From: Anderseniella sp039978075
GTDB taxonomy: Bacteria > Pseudomonadota > Alphaproteobacteria > Rhizobiales > Aestuariivirgaceae
Assembly: GCA_039978075.1 (NCBI GenBank)
Contig: JBDWCA010000013.1
Span: 62,001-126,000, forward strand
DNA: 64,000 bases
Direction: 5' to 3'
Below, in pieces: positions 7,788 to 15,760 of the stretch. The notes under the pieces are model-generated. The model saw nothing but the letters and a program-made list of their open reading frames with translations, had not been told where the DNA came from and did no database searches. The stretch's first letter is position 1, and each line of letters starts with the position of its first letter. The translations under genes were made by a program, and so were the position numbers.

Positions 7788-8465
7788 TCAGGCAATCAGT
7801 TCAGCGAATGCTCTCCTGCCCTTGCCGGTAAACTCGACAGCGCGTGTGTTTGCCTGCTTTTGCAGCCATTTCAGTTCTATCATCCGGTCCAGCATGGCGG
7901 CCCCGAGAAGACCGCCCAGATGGTGCGTCCGCTCGCTCCAGTCCAGACAGATACGGCACAAGGGCCGCCTCTCCCGCTCCAAAAGCTCCAGCCGGATGCC
8001 GAACTTTTCAACAAAGTTATGTCCGCTTGCTGACAATCGCAACTGCCTTTCGTGGCCGACCACATGATTTGATGTTCGCAGGAAATCAAACAGGCGAACA
8101 CCATACTCCCCTGCCAGGTGATCGTAGCACACACGCGCTGAGCGCAACGGCGCTTCCAGCGGTGCTACGACATGGCGCGTGTGCCCGGTTCGCGCGGCGA
8201 CACGCAACAAAACTTCCAGCGCCTCACCGACATCGCCATCGCGCAATGAATAGAACCGGTACCGGCCCTGGCGCGACTGGCTTACCAGCCCGCCCGCGAG
8301 CATTTTCGCCAGATGGCAACTGGCGGTCGCCGCTGTCACTCCCGCCTCGCGGGCAAGATCACCGGCAGCCCATGCCTCACCGTTCATCAGTGCCAGCAGC
8401 ATGTTGGTGCGCGCCGGATCGCCGATGAGGGCGGCAACGCGGGAGATATCTGGTCCTACTTTCAT
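7788..8465 (-). CDS. ArsR-type transcriptional regulator with C-terminal extension
   Basis: The 225-aa protein begins MKVGPDISRVAALIGDPAR, followed by an ArsR winged helix (AREAGVTAATASCHLAKML recognition helix, RQGRYRFYSL wing) and a roughly 120-aa C-terminal domain with two Cys (PLCRICLDWSER) and a conserved-looking ERTHHLGGLLGAAML segment. This long form is common in Proteobacteria; the Cys pair may sense metal or redox, which is inference. The ATG at 8465 lacks a Shine-Dalgarno and is immediately preceded by an inverted repeat. It is divergent from the methyltransferase gene. Confidence 0.9.
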   Translation of the reverse strand: MKVGPDISRVAALIGDPARTNMLLALMNGEAWAAGDLAREAGVTAATASCHLAKMLAGGLVSQSRQGRYRFYSLRDGDVGEALEVLLRVAARTGHTRHVVAPLEAPLRSARVCYDHLAGEYGVRLFDFLRTSNHVVGHERQLRLSASGHNFVEKFGIRLELLERERRPLCRICLDWSERTHHLGGLLGAAMLDRMIELKWLQKQANTRAVEFTGKGRRAFAELIA

Positions 8466-8466
8466 A

Positions 8467-8484
8467 TTTTGATGACTATCAAAA
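8467..8484. promoter_or_regulatory. Inverted repeat at the ArsR start, divergent methyltransferase promoter region
   Basis: TTTTGAT-GACT-ATCAAAA has perfect 7-bp arms and a 4-bp spacer, and ends one base from the ArsR ATG (8465). It lies 62 bp before the methyltransferase ATG. It is the best candidate operator for autoregulation and control of the divergent gene. Confidence 0.55.
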
Positions 8485-8545
8485 CATGACTGCAAATGAA
8501 AGGCCTATGCTCGCACCAACCCCTGCATGTTCAAAGGAATTGGTT

Positions 8546-9322
8546 ATGGAACACAAATCGATTTACACACCTGATGTTATCGCCCGGCTGGAACTCGGAT
8601 GGGGCCCGGGATGGCTGTCCCCGGGAGGCCTGGGTGATGTGTCACAACTGGTGGCCGGTGTCGCCATTGCGGGTAAGTCAGTGCTGGACATAGGTACCGG
8701 CACGGGAGGACCAGCGCTGGCGCTGGTCAGAAAATTTGGCGCCCGGCGCGTTACCGGCATCGATGTCGAACAGTCGGTACTCGATCGCGCCAGAACTCTT
8801 GTGCAAGCCGAAGAACTTGAACAACAGATTGACTTCCGCCGTGTCGCCCCGGGTCATCTGCCGTTCCCCGATGCTCATTTTGACGTCGTCTTCAGCAAGG
8901 ATACGTTTGTGCACATTGCCGACAAGACGCTGCTGTTTGCGGAAATTTTCCGGGTTCTCAAACCCGGCGGCAGGTGCGTGTTCAGCGACTGGTGTTGCAG
9001 CCCACCACCCTACAGCGAGGAAATGCAGCAATTCTTCAACAACGGCATGAACTTCACCATGGCGACCCTTGAGGAAAACTGCAGCCATCTCGAGCGTGCC
9101 GGGTTCAACGCCATATCCGGCACGGACCGAAATGCCTGGTTTGCTGTGTTTGCAGCGCAGGAAGTCAAGACAGCCGCCGGTGCAGAGCGGGCCCGCCTTG
9201 TATCGGCCATTGGTGCAGACGCCGCCGACAGCCTGACCGCTGCTGCCAGACGACGGGCGGTTATTGCCGATCAGGGACATTTGCGCCCGACGCATTTCCG
9301 CGCGGCTAAACCGGATGACTGA
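8546..9322 (+). CDS. Class I SAM-dependent methyltransferase
   Basis: The 258-aa protein shows motif I (VLDIGTGTGGPALAL), an acidic ribose-binding region (VTGIDVEQSVLDRAR), motif IV-like FDVVFSKDTFVHI and post-motif FRVLKPGGRCVFSDW. The FSKDTFVHI/DKTLLF pattern resembles phosphoethanolamine or sterol-type N- and C-methyltransferases. I chose the ATG at 8546 because AAGGA sits 7 nt upstream and homology begins there; the frame extends 20 codons further up into the operator. It is probably controlled by the divergent ArsR protein. The substrate is unknown. Confidence 0.88.
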   Translation: MEHKSIYTPDVIARLELGWGPGWLSPGGLGDVSQLVAGVAIAGKSVLDIGTGTGGPALALVRKFGARRVTGIDVEQSVLDRARTLVQAEELEQQIDFRRVAPGHLPFPDAHFDVVFSKDTFVHIADKTLLFAEIFRVLKPGGRCVFSDWCCSPPPYSEEMQQFFNNGMNFTMATLEENCSHLERAGFNAISGTDRNAWFAVFAAQEVKTAAGAERARLVSAIGADAADSLTAAARRRAVIADQGHLRPTHFRAAKPDD

Positions 9323-9348
9323 AGCCTGTCGGCTGCCTTCATTGCCCG

Positions 9349-9807
9349 CTATTCAACCTTCACCGGCACTGGCCGCGGCACGACCGGGAACACGCGATCA
9401 TAGCCGAGCGTAAACAGGTAGGTATAGGCAACAACAAAGGACGTCACGACCAGATCTGTCATCAACGCTTCCAACAGAGAAATGTTCAGCCACCAGGCAT
9501 AAATGGGCAGTGATGTAATCAGCAGCGTGAGCTCAAACCCGACCGCATGCAGGATGCGGCCGATAGTGGAGCGATCGGACGATATCCGGTTGGCTTTGGC
9601 ATCGATATGATCAAACACCCAGTTATAGGCCAGGTTCACCAGCATTGCCTTGGTCGACAGGATCAGGCCCAGTGCACCGATATCAGCCCATCCCTTGTCA
9701 AAAAAAGCCGCACCGGCCGGCACCAGGAGCATCAGCAGCGTCATTTCGAATGTAACTGTGTAGCGCAGACGGTCTGCGCCGTTCCGCATGGCTGTTGATT
9801 GCGACAT
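9349..9807 (-). CDS. PACE-family multidrug efflux transporter (AceI-like)
   Basis: The 152-aa protein has four transmembrane helices arranged as two copies of the bacterial transmembrane pair domain: RLRYTVTFEMTLLMLLVPAGA and ILHAVGFELTLLITSLPIYAWW. The conserved acidic residue (E in FEMTL, E in FELTL) in helices 1 and 3 marks the PACE family, which exports chlorhexidine and related biocides with proton coupling. The LYTFGYDR-type loop appears as TLGYDRVFPV. It is divergent from a LysR regulator, the same arrangement as aceI/aceR of Acinetobacter. Confidence 0.92.
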   Translation of the reverse strand: MSQSTAMRNGADRLRYTVTFEMTLLMLLVPAGAAFFDKGWADIGALGLILSTKAMLVNLAYNWVFDHIDAKANRISSDRSTIGRILHAVGFELTLLITSLPIYAWWLNISLLEALMTDLVVTSFVVAYTYLFTLGYDRVFPVVPRPVPVKVE

Positions 9808-9853
9808 TGTTTATGCTCCGGAATTTCTTCCTTTATATCGCATTTACAGCTAT

Positions 9854-9884
9854 ATAATAGTTAGCTTATATCTGAATTACAGAT
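9854..9884. promoter_or_regulatory. LysR-type binding motifs between PACE gene and regulator
   Basis: ATCTG-AATTA-CAGAT (9870-9884) has perfect 5-bp arms and contains a T-N11-A LysR box. Just upstream is TATAA-N7-TTATA (from about 9854). Both lie in the AT-rich 87-bp divergent spacer, with the second ending 10 bp before the LysR ATG, so the regulator probably represses itself. Confidence 0.5.
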
Positions 9885-9894
9885 AGATGGATTC

Positions 9895-10806
9895 ATGCCG
9901 AACATTGAACATTTCCGGGCTTTCGTTCTGGCCGCCGAACTCGGTTCGTTTTCTGCCGCCGCTCGACAGATGGGCAAGGCACAGTCGGCTGTGTCCACCG
10001 CCATTGCAAATCTGGAAATCGACGCGGACGTACAGTTGTTCGACCGCAGCAGCCGAAATCCGGTCCTGACTGCAGCCGGCGCAGCGCTTCTGCCGAACGC
10101 CAGGGGGATTCTGCTGGGCAACCAGGAGTTCCTGGCCAGGGCCACGTCGATGTCGCAAGGAGTTGAGAGCCATCTCTGTGTGGCGATTGAACAGGGCATC
10201 AGTATAAAGCCACTACTGGGTCTGCTGCGGGACTTCAGCTCAGCTTTTGCCCATGTATCGCTCGAAATCCTGACCCCGGACTCCATCGACATGGCCACTT
10301 TGCTTAAACGGGGACGGGCTGAACTTGGCCTGATGATTGAGCAGGAAGGCTACCCCACCGGGTTCCAGTTTCGCGGTGTCGGCTATTCCAGAACGGTCCC
10401 TGTGACGGCACGTGACCATCCACTGGCGACGCTGGCCCAGGTCAGGCATGCAGACCTGCGAAAGTACCGCGAACTGGTTCCGCAAAGCCGCCAGAGCGCG
10501 GAAACAGGCCGCTCTGATCGCCGCAAGAGCCCGTCCCTCTGGTATGCGGAAAACCCCATGCTCGTCATGGAGCTTGTTGCTCAGGGGTTTGGCTGGGCCG
10601 AACTGCCCTACTCCATCATTGCAGACCGGATCAGGACCGGAGAACTGGCACCACTGAACTATGCATTTCAGCAAAGCGATATCCTGCAGGGCGTGGATGC
10701 CGTGTGGACCGAGCAGCGCGCCCTCGGGGTGGCCGGACAATGGATGCTGAACAAATTGCTGGAGCTTCCCCAGGACGTGTGGCGCGAAGGTCAACAGGTG
10801 ACCTGA
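9895..10806 (+). CDS. LysR-family regulator (AceR-like position)
   Basis: The 303-aa protein has the LysR HTH at the N-terminus (FRAFVLAAELGSFSAAARQM, QSAVSTAIANLEIDADVQLF) and a periplasmic-binding-like effector domain. It diverges from the PACE efflux gene, so by analogy with AceR it likely activates efflux in response to the exported compound; that function is inferred from position only. The start ATG follows an AT-rich region with a LysR-type box at 9870-9884. Confidence 0.9.
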   Translation: MPNIEHFRAFVLAAELGSFSAAARQMGKAQSAVSTAIANLEIDADVQLFDRSSRNPVLTAAGAALLPNARGILLGNQEFLARATSMSQGVESHLCVAIEQGISIKPLLGLLRDFSSAFAHVSLEILTPDSIDMATLLKRGRAELGLMIEQEGYPTGFQFRGVGYSRTVPVTARDHPLATLAQVRHADLRKYRELVPQSRQSAETGRSDRRKSPSLWYAENPMLVMELVAQGFGWAELPYSIIADRIRTGELAPLNYAFQQSDILQGVDAVWTEQRALGVAGQWMLNKLLELPQDVWREGQQVT

Positions 10807-10881
10807 AGAGGTGCGTTCGCACGACTGTCCAAACCAGCGTCCGTATTGACCGCGGTGCTGGTTTCGACTTGAACCCATAAT

Positions 10882-10901
10882 CGAAATGCCGTGTAGTTTG
10901 C
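10882..10901 (+). repeat. Leader box copy 1 (upstream of racemase-type gene)
   Basis: CGAAATGCCGTGTAGTTTGC matches a second copy at 12442-12461 in 18 of 20 positions. Each copy lies upstream (51 and 75 bp) of a gene whose product begins M[FL]ETGS[TA]VT. It may be a shared regulatory site or a trace of duplication of a 5' leader. Confidence 0.6.
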
Positions 10902-10932
10902 AAACAAGCGATCAGGCAGGAGGCAATTGGAC

Positions 10933-11721
10933 ATGTTCGAGACCGGCAGTACGGTGACCTCCGCCCGCCGAACACCCGAACTGGATCAGGGCAAACATCA
11001 TCGCGCCAAGCTCGGGTTCATTTTGATGTCAACGGACCTGGCCGCTGAAACTGATTTCTTTGCCATGGCGCCGGAAGGTGTGGCGGTTCACATCACCCGG
11101 CTCAAGACGGATGACTACACCACAACCGAAACACTGGCCCGGCATATTGACCATATGGCGGATGCCGCGGCGCGGCTCCAACCTGACACCAAACCGGACG
11201 TGATCAGCTACAGCTGCACCAGCGGTTCCATCGTCATCGGAGAAGACCGCATCTACGAGGAGATCCGCAAAGGAGCGCCGTGGGCAAAACCGATGTGCCT
11301 GGTGACCGGCGTTGTGGATGCGCTGCGGGAGCTGGGCGCAAATAAACTGGTTGTCGGCACACCTTACCTGGACCAGATCAATACGGCGGAAGCGGAATTC
11401 CTGATTGCCAAGGGGTTTGAGGTTCTCGACATTCAGGGACTGAACCTGACAACCGGAATCGAGTTCGGCTGCGTGACGCCCGGCTACTGGAAAACCTTCG
11501 CGCAGGAAATCGACCGGCCGGACGCAGATGCGATTTTTCTGTCATGCGGCGGCATCCGTTCGCTTGAAGTCGCCGACGAGATTGAGCAACTGACCGGCAA
11601 GCCGGTGATCACCAGCAACCAGGCGCAGTTCTGGAGTTGCCTGCGCCGTGCCGGCATCCGCGACAACATCGAGGGTTTCGGGCAGATTTTCACGCGATCC
11701 GGTGAACATCTCATGTCCTGA
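10933..11721 (+). CDS. Asp/Glu racemase superfamily enzyme (maleate isomerase / arylmalonate decarboxylase-like)
   Basis: The 262-aa protein has the two-Cys active site of the superfamily: Cys95 in VISYSCTSGS and Cys205 in AIFLSCGGIRS, with QFWSCLRRAGI near the end as in maleate cis-trans isomerases. Relatives isomerise maleate to fumarate, racemise amino acids or decarboxylate malonates. The ATG at 10933 is chosen over TTG at 10927 because AGGAGG lies 9 nt upstream. The first 20 residues precede the fold and share METGSxVT-type sequence with the flavoenzyme at 12517. It is the first gene of a presumed catabolic cluster with the TrpF-like and DgcA-like genes. Confidence 0.85.
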   Translation: MFETGSTVTSARRTPELDQGKHHRAKLGFILMSTDLAAETDFFAMAPEGVAVHITRLKTDDYTTTETLARHIDHMADAAARLQPDTKPDVISYSCTSGSIVIGEDRIYEEIRKGAPWAKPMCLVTGVVDALRELGANKLVVGTPYLDQINTAEAEFLIAKGFEVLDIQGLNLTTGIEFGCVTPGYWKTFAQEIDRPDADAIFLSCGGIRSLEVADEIEQLTGKPVITSNQAQFWSCLRRAGIRDNIEGFGQIFTRSGEHLMS

Positions 11722-11747
11722 CGCCAGATCAAGAGGTAAGGTCTGCC

Positions 11748-12401
11748 ATGCGAACCAGGATAAAGATCTGTTGCATCGCGTCGCGGGAAGAGGCGCAGAT
11801 GGCAATTGATGCGGGCGCAGATGCCGTCGGGCTTGTTGCCCGGATGCCGTCCGGTCCCGGCCCAATCAGCGATGAGGAAATTGCGGACATCGCCGCATGG
11901 GTTCCGCCGCCGATTGCAACTTTCATGCTGACCGCGGAGACAACCGCGGACGCGATATCGCGGCACCTGGACAGAACGCGACCGACGTCGGTGCAGATCG
12001 TTTCACATATCGCGCAGGCGGAAGCGGAAAAGCTGGCTGTTCTGCAACCCAATGTGCGCAGGGTGCAGGTCATTCATGTCGAAGACGAGCGTGCGCTCGA
12101 CCTTATCCCGATCTATGCCCCCTACATGCATGCGTTTCTGCTGGATTCCGGCCGGCCACGCGCCGACACCCCGGAACTCGGAGGCACCGGTCGCCGCCAC
12201 GACTGGTCGATCAGCCGGACGTTCGTCAAGGCAAGCCCGTTGCCGGTGTTCCTGGCCGGTGGCCTGACCCCGGACAATGCACGCCAGGCGGTCCGGGACG
12301 TCCGGCCGTACGGTCTGGATCTGTGCACAGGGGTTCGCACAAACGGCAAGCTTGATGAGGCCAAACTGACCGATTTCATGGCGGCTGCAATGACTGCCTG
12401 A
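11748..12401 (+). CDS. Phosphoribosylanthranilate isomerase (TrpF)-like protein outside a trp context
   Basis: The 217-aa (beta/alpha)8 protein keeps the TrpF catalytic pair: Cys8 in KICCI as general base and Asp133 in FLLDSG as general acid, plus GGTGRRHDW (145-153), the phosphate loop LAGGLTPDN (169-177) and DLCTGVRTNG (191-200). The usual KICGI is KICCI here and the end motif DxSSGVE is changed. No other trp gene is near; neighbours are a racemase-type enzyme and a DgcA-like demethylase. It probably performs a related aldose-ketose isomerisation or Amadori-type reaction on another substrate, but a true second TrpF cannot be excluded. Confidence 0.78.
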   Translation: MRTRIKICCIASREEAQMAIDAGADAVGLVARMPSGPGPISDEEIADIAAWVPPPIATFMLTAETTADAISRHLDRTRPTSVQIVSHIAQAEAEKLAVLQPNVRRVQVIHVEDERALDLIPIYAPYMHAFLLDSGRPRADTPELGGTGRRHDWSISRTFVKASPLPVFLAGGLTPDNARQAVRDVRPYGLDLCTGVRTNGKLDEAKLTDFMAAAMTA

Positions 12402-12441
12402 GCGGTACACGGCAAGACCGCAATCAGCTTGCAAGATTTTC

Positions 12442-12461
12442 CGAAATGCCGTGAAGTGTGC
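12442..12461 (+). repeat. Leader box copy 2 (upstream of flavoenzyme gene)
   Basis: CGAAATGCCGTGAAGTGTGC is the second copy of the box at 10882-10901, with two mismatches, 75 bp before the ATG at 12517. The spacing to the ATG differs between copies, so it is more likely a transcriptional or RNA-level site than part of the ribosome-binding region. Confidence 0.55.
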
Positions 12462-12516
12462 CGGCGAAGATCAGCGCCGGAGTGGCATGATTGTTTCAGC
12501 AGGAGACCTTTCGCGC

Positions 12517-14583
12517 ATGTTGGAAACCGGAAGCGCCGTGACACCGGGACGGCAAAGCGACGACCCCCTTCTGCAACCCTTTCAGTTGAAAGGCCTGCAG
12601 CTGCGCAACCGCATCATGAGCACGAGCCATGCCGCCGGCCTCGGCGACAACGGTATGCCGGCGCAGCGCTACCAAGACTACCACGTTGAAAAAGCCAAAG
12701 GTGGCATCGGGCTGACCATGTTCGGCGGCTCCTCGAATGTTTCGATCGATTCACCTGACGTCATGCCGCAGTTGAACGTCGGCGTGGATGCCGTGGTGCC
12801 ATACCTGCAGCAATTCTCCGACCGGGTTCATGCCGAAGGGGCCGCCATCATGTGCCAGATTACCCATCTGGGACGGCGTGGGGAATTTGACCAGGACGCC
12901 TATCTGCCCACCGTGGCGCCGTCGGTGGTGCGCGAAACCCTGCACCGGTCGATCCCACGCGAGATGGACGATCACGACATTGCCCGCATCATCGGTGATT
13001 TTGCGCGCGCGGCCGTGCGCTGCAAGGAAGGCGGGCTGGACGGTATCGAGTGCCTGTCCGGCGCCCATCTCATCGGGCAGTTCCTGTCGCCGGCGCAAAA
13101 CTTCCGCACTGACGCCTATGGCGGTTCGCTGGAAAACCGCTGCCGCTTTGGACTTGAAGTGTTCGAAGCCATTCGCAAGGCAGTGGGCGATGATTTCCTG
13201 GTCGGCTTCCGGTTCATTGTGGACGAAGGCTACAAGGAAGGCCTCGATTTCGAACAGAGCCTGAAAATTGCCCGGGTGTTCCAGGCAGCAGGCCATATCG
13301 ATTTCTTCAATGCCATTTACGGGCGCATGGATACTTATGCAGCACTGGCAATAGACAATATGCCTGGCATGGCATCACCCGATGCGCCCTGGCTCAACAA
13401 GGCTGCGGCGTTCAAGGCCGCAATAAAACTGCCGGTATTTCATGCCGCCAGAATTGCTGATGTCGCGACAGCGCGTCATTCGATTGCTGAAGGACTGATC
13501 GACCTGGTCGGCATGACCCGAGCCCATATCGCTGACCCGTACCTGGTGGCCAAAATCGCTGCGGGACAAGAAGACCGCATCCGCCCCTGTGTCGGCACCA
13601 CCCACTGCATGGGCCACATGCGCCCGACATGCGTCCACAATCCGGCCAGCGGCCATGAAGCCGTGCTCAGGCAGGTCATCGAACCTGCCGATGTGCAGCG
13701 CACGGTCGTGGTTGTCGGCGCCGGTCCTGCCGGCCTTGAGGCCGCCAGGGTATGTGGCGAACGCGGGCACAAGGTGACAGTTCTGGAAGCAGCGCCGAAA
13801 GCCGGTGGTCAGATCCTGCTGGCAGCCAGGGCGTCGTGGCGCAAGAACCTGGTTGGCATTGTCGACTGGAGGATAAACGAACTGGACCGGATGGGCGTGG
13901 ATATCCGCTACAACACTTACGCCGATGCAGACCAGGTCGCTGCGTTTGCGCCGGACCTGATAATCATCGCCACCGGCGGGGTTCCGAACTTCGGGCACAT
14001 TCCCGGTCATGAGCTGATCACCAGCAGCTGGGACATTCTCGACGGCACGGTGAAACCTGAAAGCGATGTGCTGGTTGTCGATGGCACCGGCCGTCATGCA
14101 GCCCTGAGTGCTGCAGATGCCTGCCAGCGGCACGGTAGCACTGTGCGCCTGGTCACAATCGACAGTACTCTTGCAGCCGAGCAAACCTATTCCGAGCAAG
14201 TCATCTGGAGAAAATGGGCGCGGGAGAACAATCTGCCGATGCACACTGAAGAACTGCTGATGGAAGTCCGCCAGGAAGGCAATCACTTGGCGGCAAGGTT
14301 CAGGAGTGAACTGACCAACCAGGAGAGCGAAATCACTGCCAGCCAGATTATATTCGACAGCGGTACCTACCCGGCTGATGAGCTGTTCCACGAATTGCGG
14401 CAGCGGTCCTCAAATGATGGCGTGACCAACCTGCAAAACTGGGTAGCAGGCCGCGGAACCGAGGCTGACAAGGAGACAAATCCGGACGCCACATTCGAAC
14501 TGCACCGCATCGGCGACGCGCTTTCAAGCCGCAACATCCACGCCGCCGTCAACGACGCACTGCGCCTGTGCCAGATCTGCTGA
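12517..14583 (+). CDS. FMN/FAD/Fe-S oxidoreductase, DgcA / N-methylproline demethylase-like
   Basis: The 688-aa protein has an Old Yellow Enzyme TIM barrel (about 15-360: RNRIMSTSHAAGLGDNG, ITHLGRRGEF, LSGAHLIGQFLSPAQNFRTD), a short Fe-S segment CVGTTHCMGHMRPTCVHNP, and an FAD/NAD domain (VVVVGAGPAGLEAARVCG). The layout matches trimethylamine dehydrogenase, dienoyl-CoA reductase and the DgcA/stachydrine demethylase group. In the Fe-S motif the second Cys of the usual CxxC is Thr and the last spacer is short. The ATG at 12517 has AGGAG 11 nt upstream; an ATG at 12487 is weaker. It likely oxidatively demethylates an N-methyl amine, with the two preceding genes acting on related intermediates (inference). 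Confidence 0.85.
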   Translation: MLETGSAVTPGRQSDDPLLQPFQLKGLQLRNRIMSTSHAAGLGDNGMPAQRYQDYHVEKAKGGIGLTMFGGSSNVSIDSPDVMPQLNVGVDAVVPYLQQFSDRVHAEGAAIMCQITHLGRRGEFDQDAYLPTVAPSVVRETLHRSIPREMDDHDIARIIGDFARAAVRCKEGGLDGIECLSGAHLIGQFLSPAQNFRTDAYGGSLENRCRFGLEVFEAIRKAVGDDFLVGFRFIVDEGYKEGLDFEQSLKIARVFQAAGHIDFFNAIYGRMDTYAALAIDNMPGMASPDAPWLNKAAAFKAAIKLPVFHAARIADVATARHSIAEGLIDLVGMTRAHIADPYLVAKIAAGQEDRIRPCVGTTHCMGHMRPTCVHNPASGHEAVLRQVIEPADVQRTVVVVGAGPAGLEAARVCGERGHKVTVLEAAPKAGGQILLAARASWRKNLVGIVDWRINELDRMGVDIRYNTYADADQVAAFAPDLIIIATGGVPNFGHIPGHELITSSWDILDGTVKPESDVLVVDGTGRHAALSAADACQRHGSTVRLVTIDSTLAAEQTYSEQVIWRKWARENNLPMHTEELLMEVRQEGNHLAARFRSELTNQESEITASQIIFDSGTYPADELFHELRQRSSNDGVTNLQNWVAGRGTEADKETNPDATFELHRIGDALSSRNIHAAVNDALRLCQIC

Positions 14584-14608
14584 GCGGTCTTGGCGGCCAG
14601 TTTCGAAA

Positions 14609-15625
14609 TTACGAAGTTTGCGACATCCGTCGGCGGCGCTCCCTGAATTCGGCGTGGGAAGCGTCGGTGCCGTCGTGGAAGGAGCCGAACCATTTGTCCC
14701 ATGGCACTTCCAGGTTGCCGTAATTGCATTCGAAATAGCGGTGGTGCATCTGGTGGTGGAAGGTGCCGAGCGCCAGCCGGCTCCTGTCCTTTACCAGCAG
14801 GTCCTCAAACCCGGTATGCGACGTGGCCGCGGTCAGTGCCTGGTGCTGCATGTGGAACAGGATATGGATCGGGTGCGCCGCCACGACCCAATGGATCAGC
14901 ACCGACGACAGGAAAATCAGGTGCTCGATCGGGTGCATGGAGAAACCGGACCACGGGCCGACATTGGTGTTGCGGTGATGCAGCGCATGGGCCAGGCGAT
15001 ACAGCGGCGGCCAGTGCAACCATCGGTGCACCCAGTAGAAGTGAAATGAAATCCAGACCGGTGTGAGGAAGAAAAGGGCCACGAACCAGACCGGATTATC
15101 GGCCCACAACAGGTTGGGCGCATAACCGTTGGCCATGGCCCAGAACATCAGCACTTCATAAGCCGTCCAGAACGCAACCCCGCTGGTGAGCGACCAGAAC
15201 ATGTTGTCATGCACCTGGTTCCTGAACGTGAAGGAACTGGTGCCTTTCGAAAGGTCGCGCTTGTCAAACTTGCCCCGCCCGCCCTGCTTCTTCCATGTGT
15301 AGAAATACAGATGCAGTCCGCCGGCCACGGCAACAAGCAGCACAAGATTGCGGACATAGATTTGCGCAATCCAGCCCGGCGCCAGCGTCTTTGCTTCCTC
15401 AAGGCTCGGCTGGAACCAGCGCCAGGTGATGTAGGCAAGCACGACCAGGATGGTGTTCTCGGCAATCGAGAACCAGCGATCAGCAACCCAGCGCAGCATC
15501 CTTGCCGGATCAGGCGGCCATGAAAAGAACGGCGACACCTGGACCGGCACCGGCGGGCGATGGTGCCACTGCCGGGCAAACGCGCTGTCGCCGGAACCAG
15601 GTTCGTTTTCAGTTTCTTTAGTCAT
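14609..15625 (-). CDS. Sterol desaturase / fatty acid hydroxylase family membrane protein
   Basis: The 338-aa membrane protein has about five hydrophobic segments and the histidine clusters of the diiron hydroxylase superfamily: HRWLH, HALHH and the late HHQMHHRYF, with a His also in HPIEHL. These bind a non-haem diiron centre that hydroxylates or desaturates lipid-like C-H bonds. The ATG at 15625 has GGAAGA 8 nt upstream; the longer frame to 15718 runs through the divergent regulatory spacer. It converges with the flavoenzyme gene and diverges from the LysR at 15761, which is its likely regulator. Confidence 0.88.
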   Translation of the reverse strand: MTKETENEPGSGDSAFARQWHHRPPVPVQVSPFFSWPPDPARMLRWVADRWFSIAENTILVVLAYITWRWFQPSLEEAKTLAPGWIAQIYVRNLVLLVAVAGGLHLYFYTWKKQGGRGKFDKRDLSKGTSSFTFRNQVHDNMFWSLTSGVAFWTAYEVLMFWAMANGYAPNLLWADNPVWFVALFFLTPVWISFHFYWVHRWLHWPPLYRLAHALHHRNTNVGPWSGFSMHPIEHLIFLSSVLIHWVVAAHPIHILFHMQHQALTAATSHTGFEDLLVKDRSRLALGTFHHQMHHRYFECNYGNLEVPWDKWFGSFHDGTDASHAEFRERRRRMSQTS

Positions 15626-15711
15626 GATTTCGATCTTCCAGCACACAGGAAAGCAAAGATTGCGAACTATCTCACAACCTGTAAGGTTTGAAAAACAGAA
15701 CATTATGCTCC

Positions 15712-15736
15712 ATAACACCGATATTTTTGATGTTAT
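15712..15736. promoter_or_regulatory. Inverted repeat in the hydroxylase/LysR divergent spacer
   Basis: ATAACA (15712-15717) and TGTTAT (15731-15736) form a 6-bp inverted repeat with a 13-bp AT-rich spacer, fitting a LysR-type site. It lies 24 bp before the likely LysR TTG start. Confidence 0.45.
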
Positions 15737-15760
15737 CTTTTTTTGAGGAAATCCAACAAC

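Noticed and set aside
11748..12401. TrpF-like gene as part of a tryptophan operon
   Set aside because: No trpA, trpB, trpC, trpD or trpE gene is near, and neighbours are racemase and demethylase-type genes, so I did not assign trpF.
13375..14391. A 338-codon open frame on the minus strand inside the DgcA-like flavoenzyme gene
   Set aside because: It overlaps the well-supported flavoenzyme completely and its translation has no domain signature; it is a reading-frame shadow of GC-rich codons.
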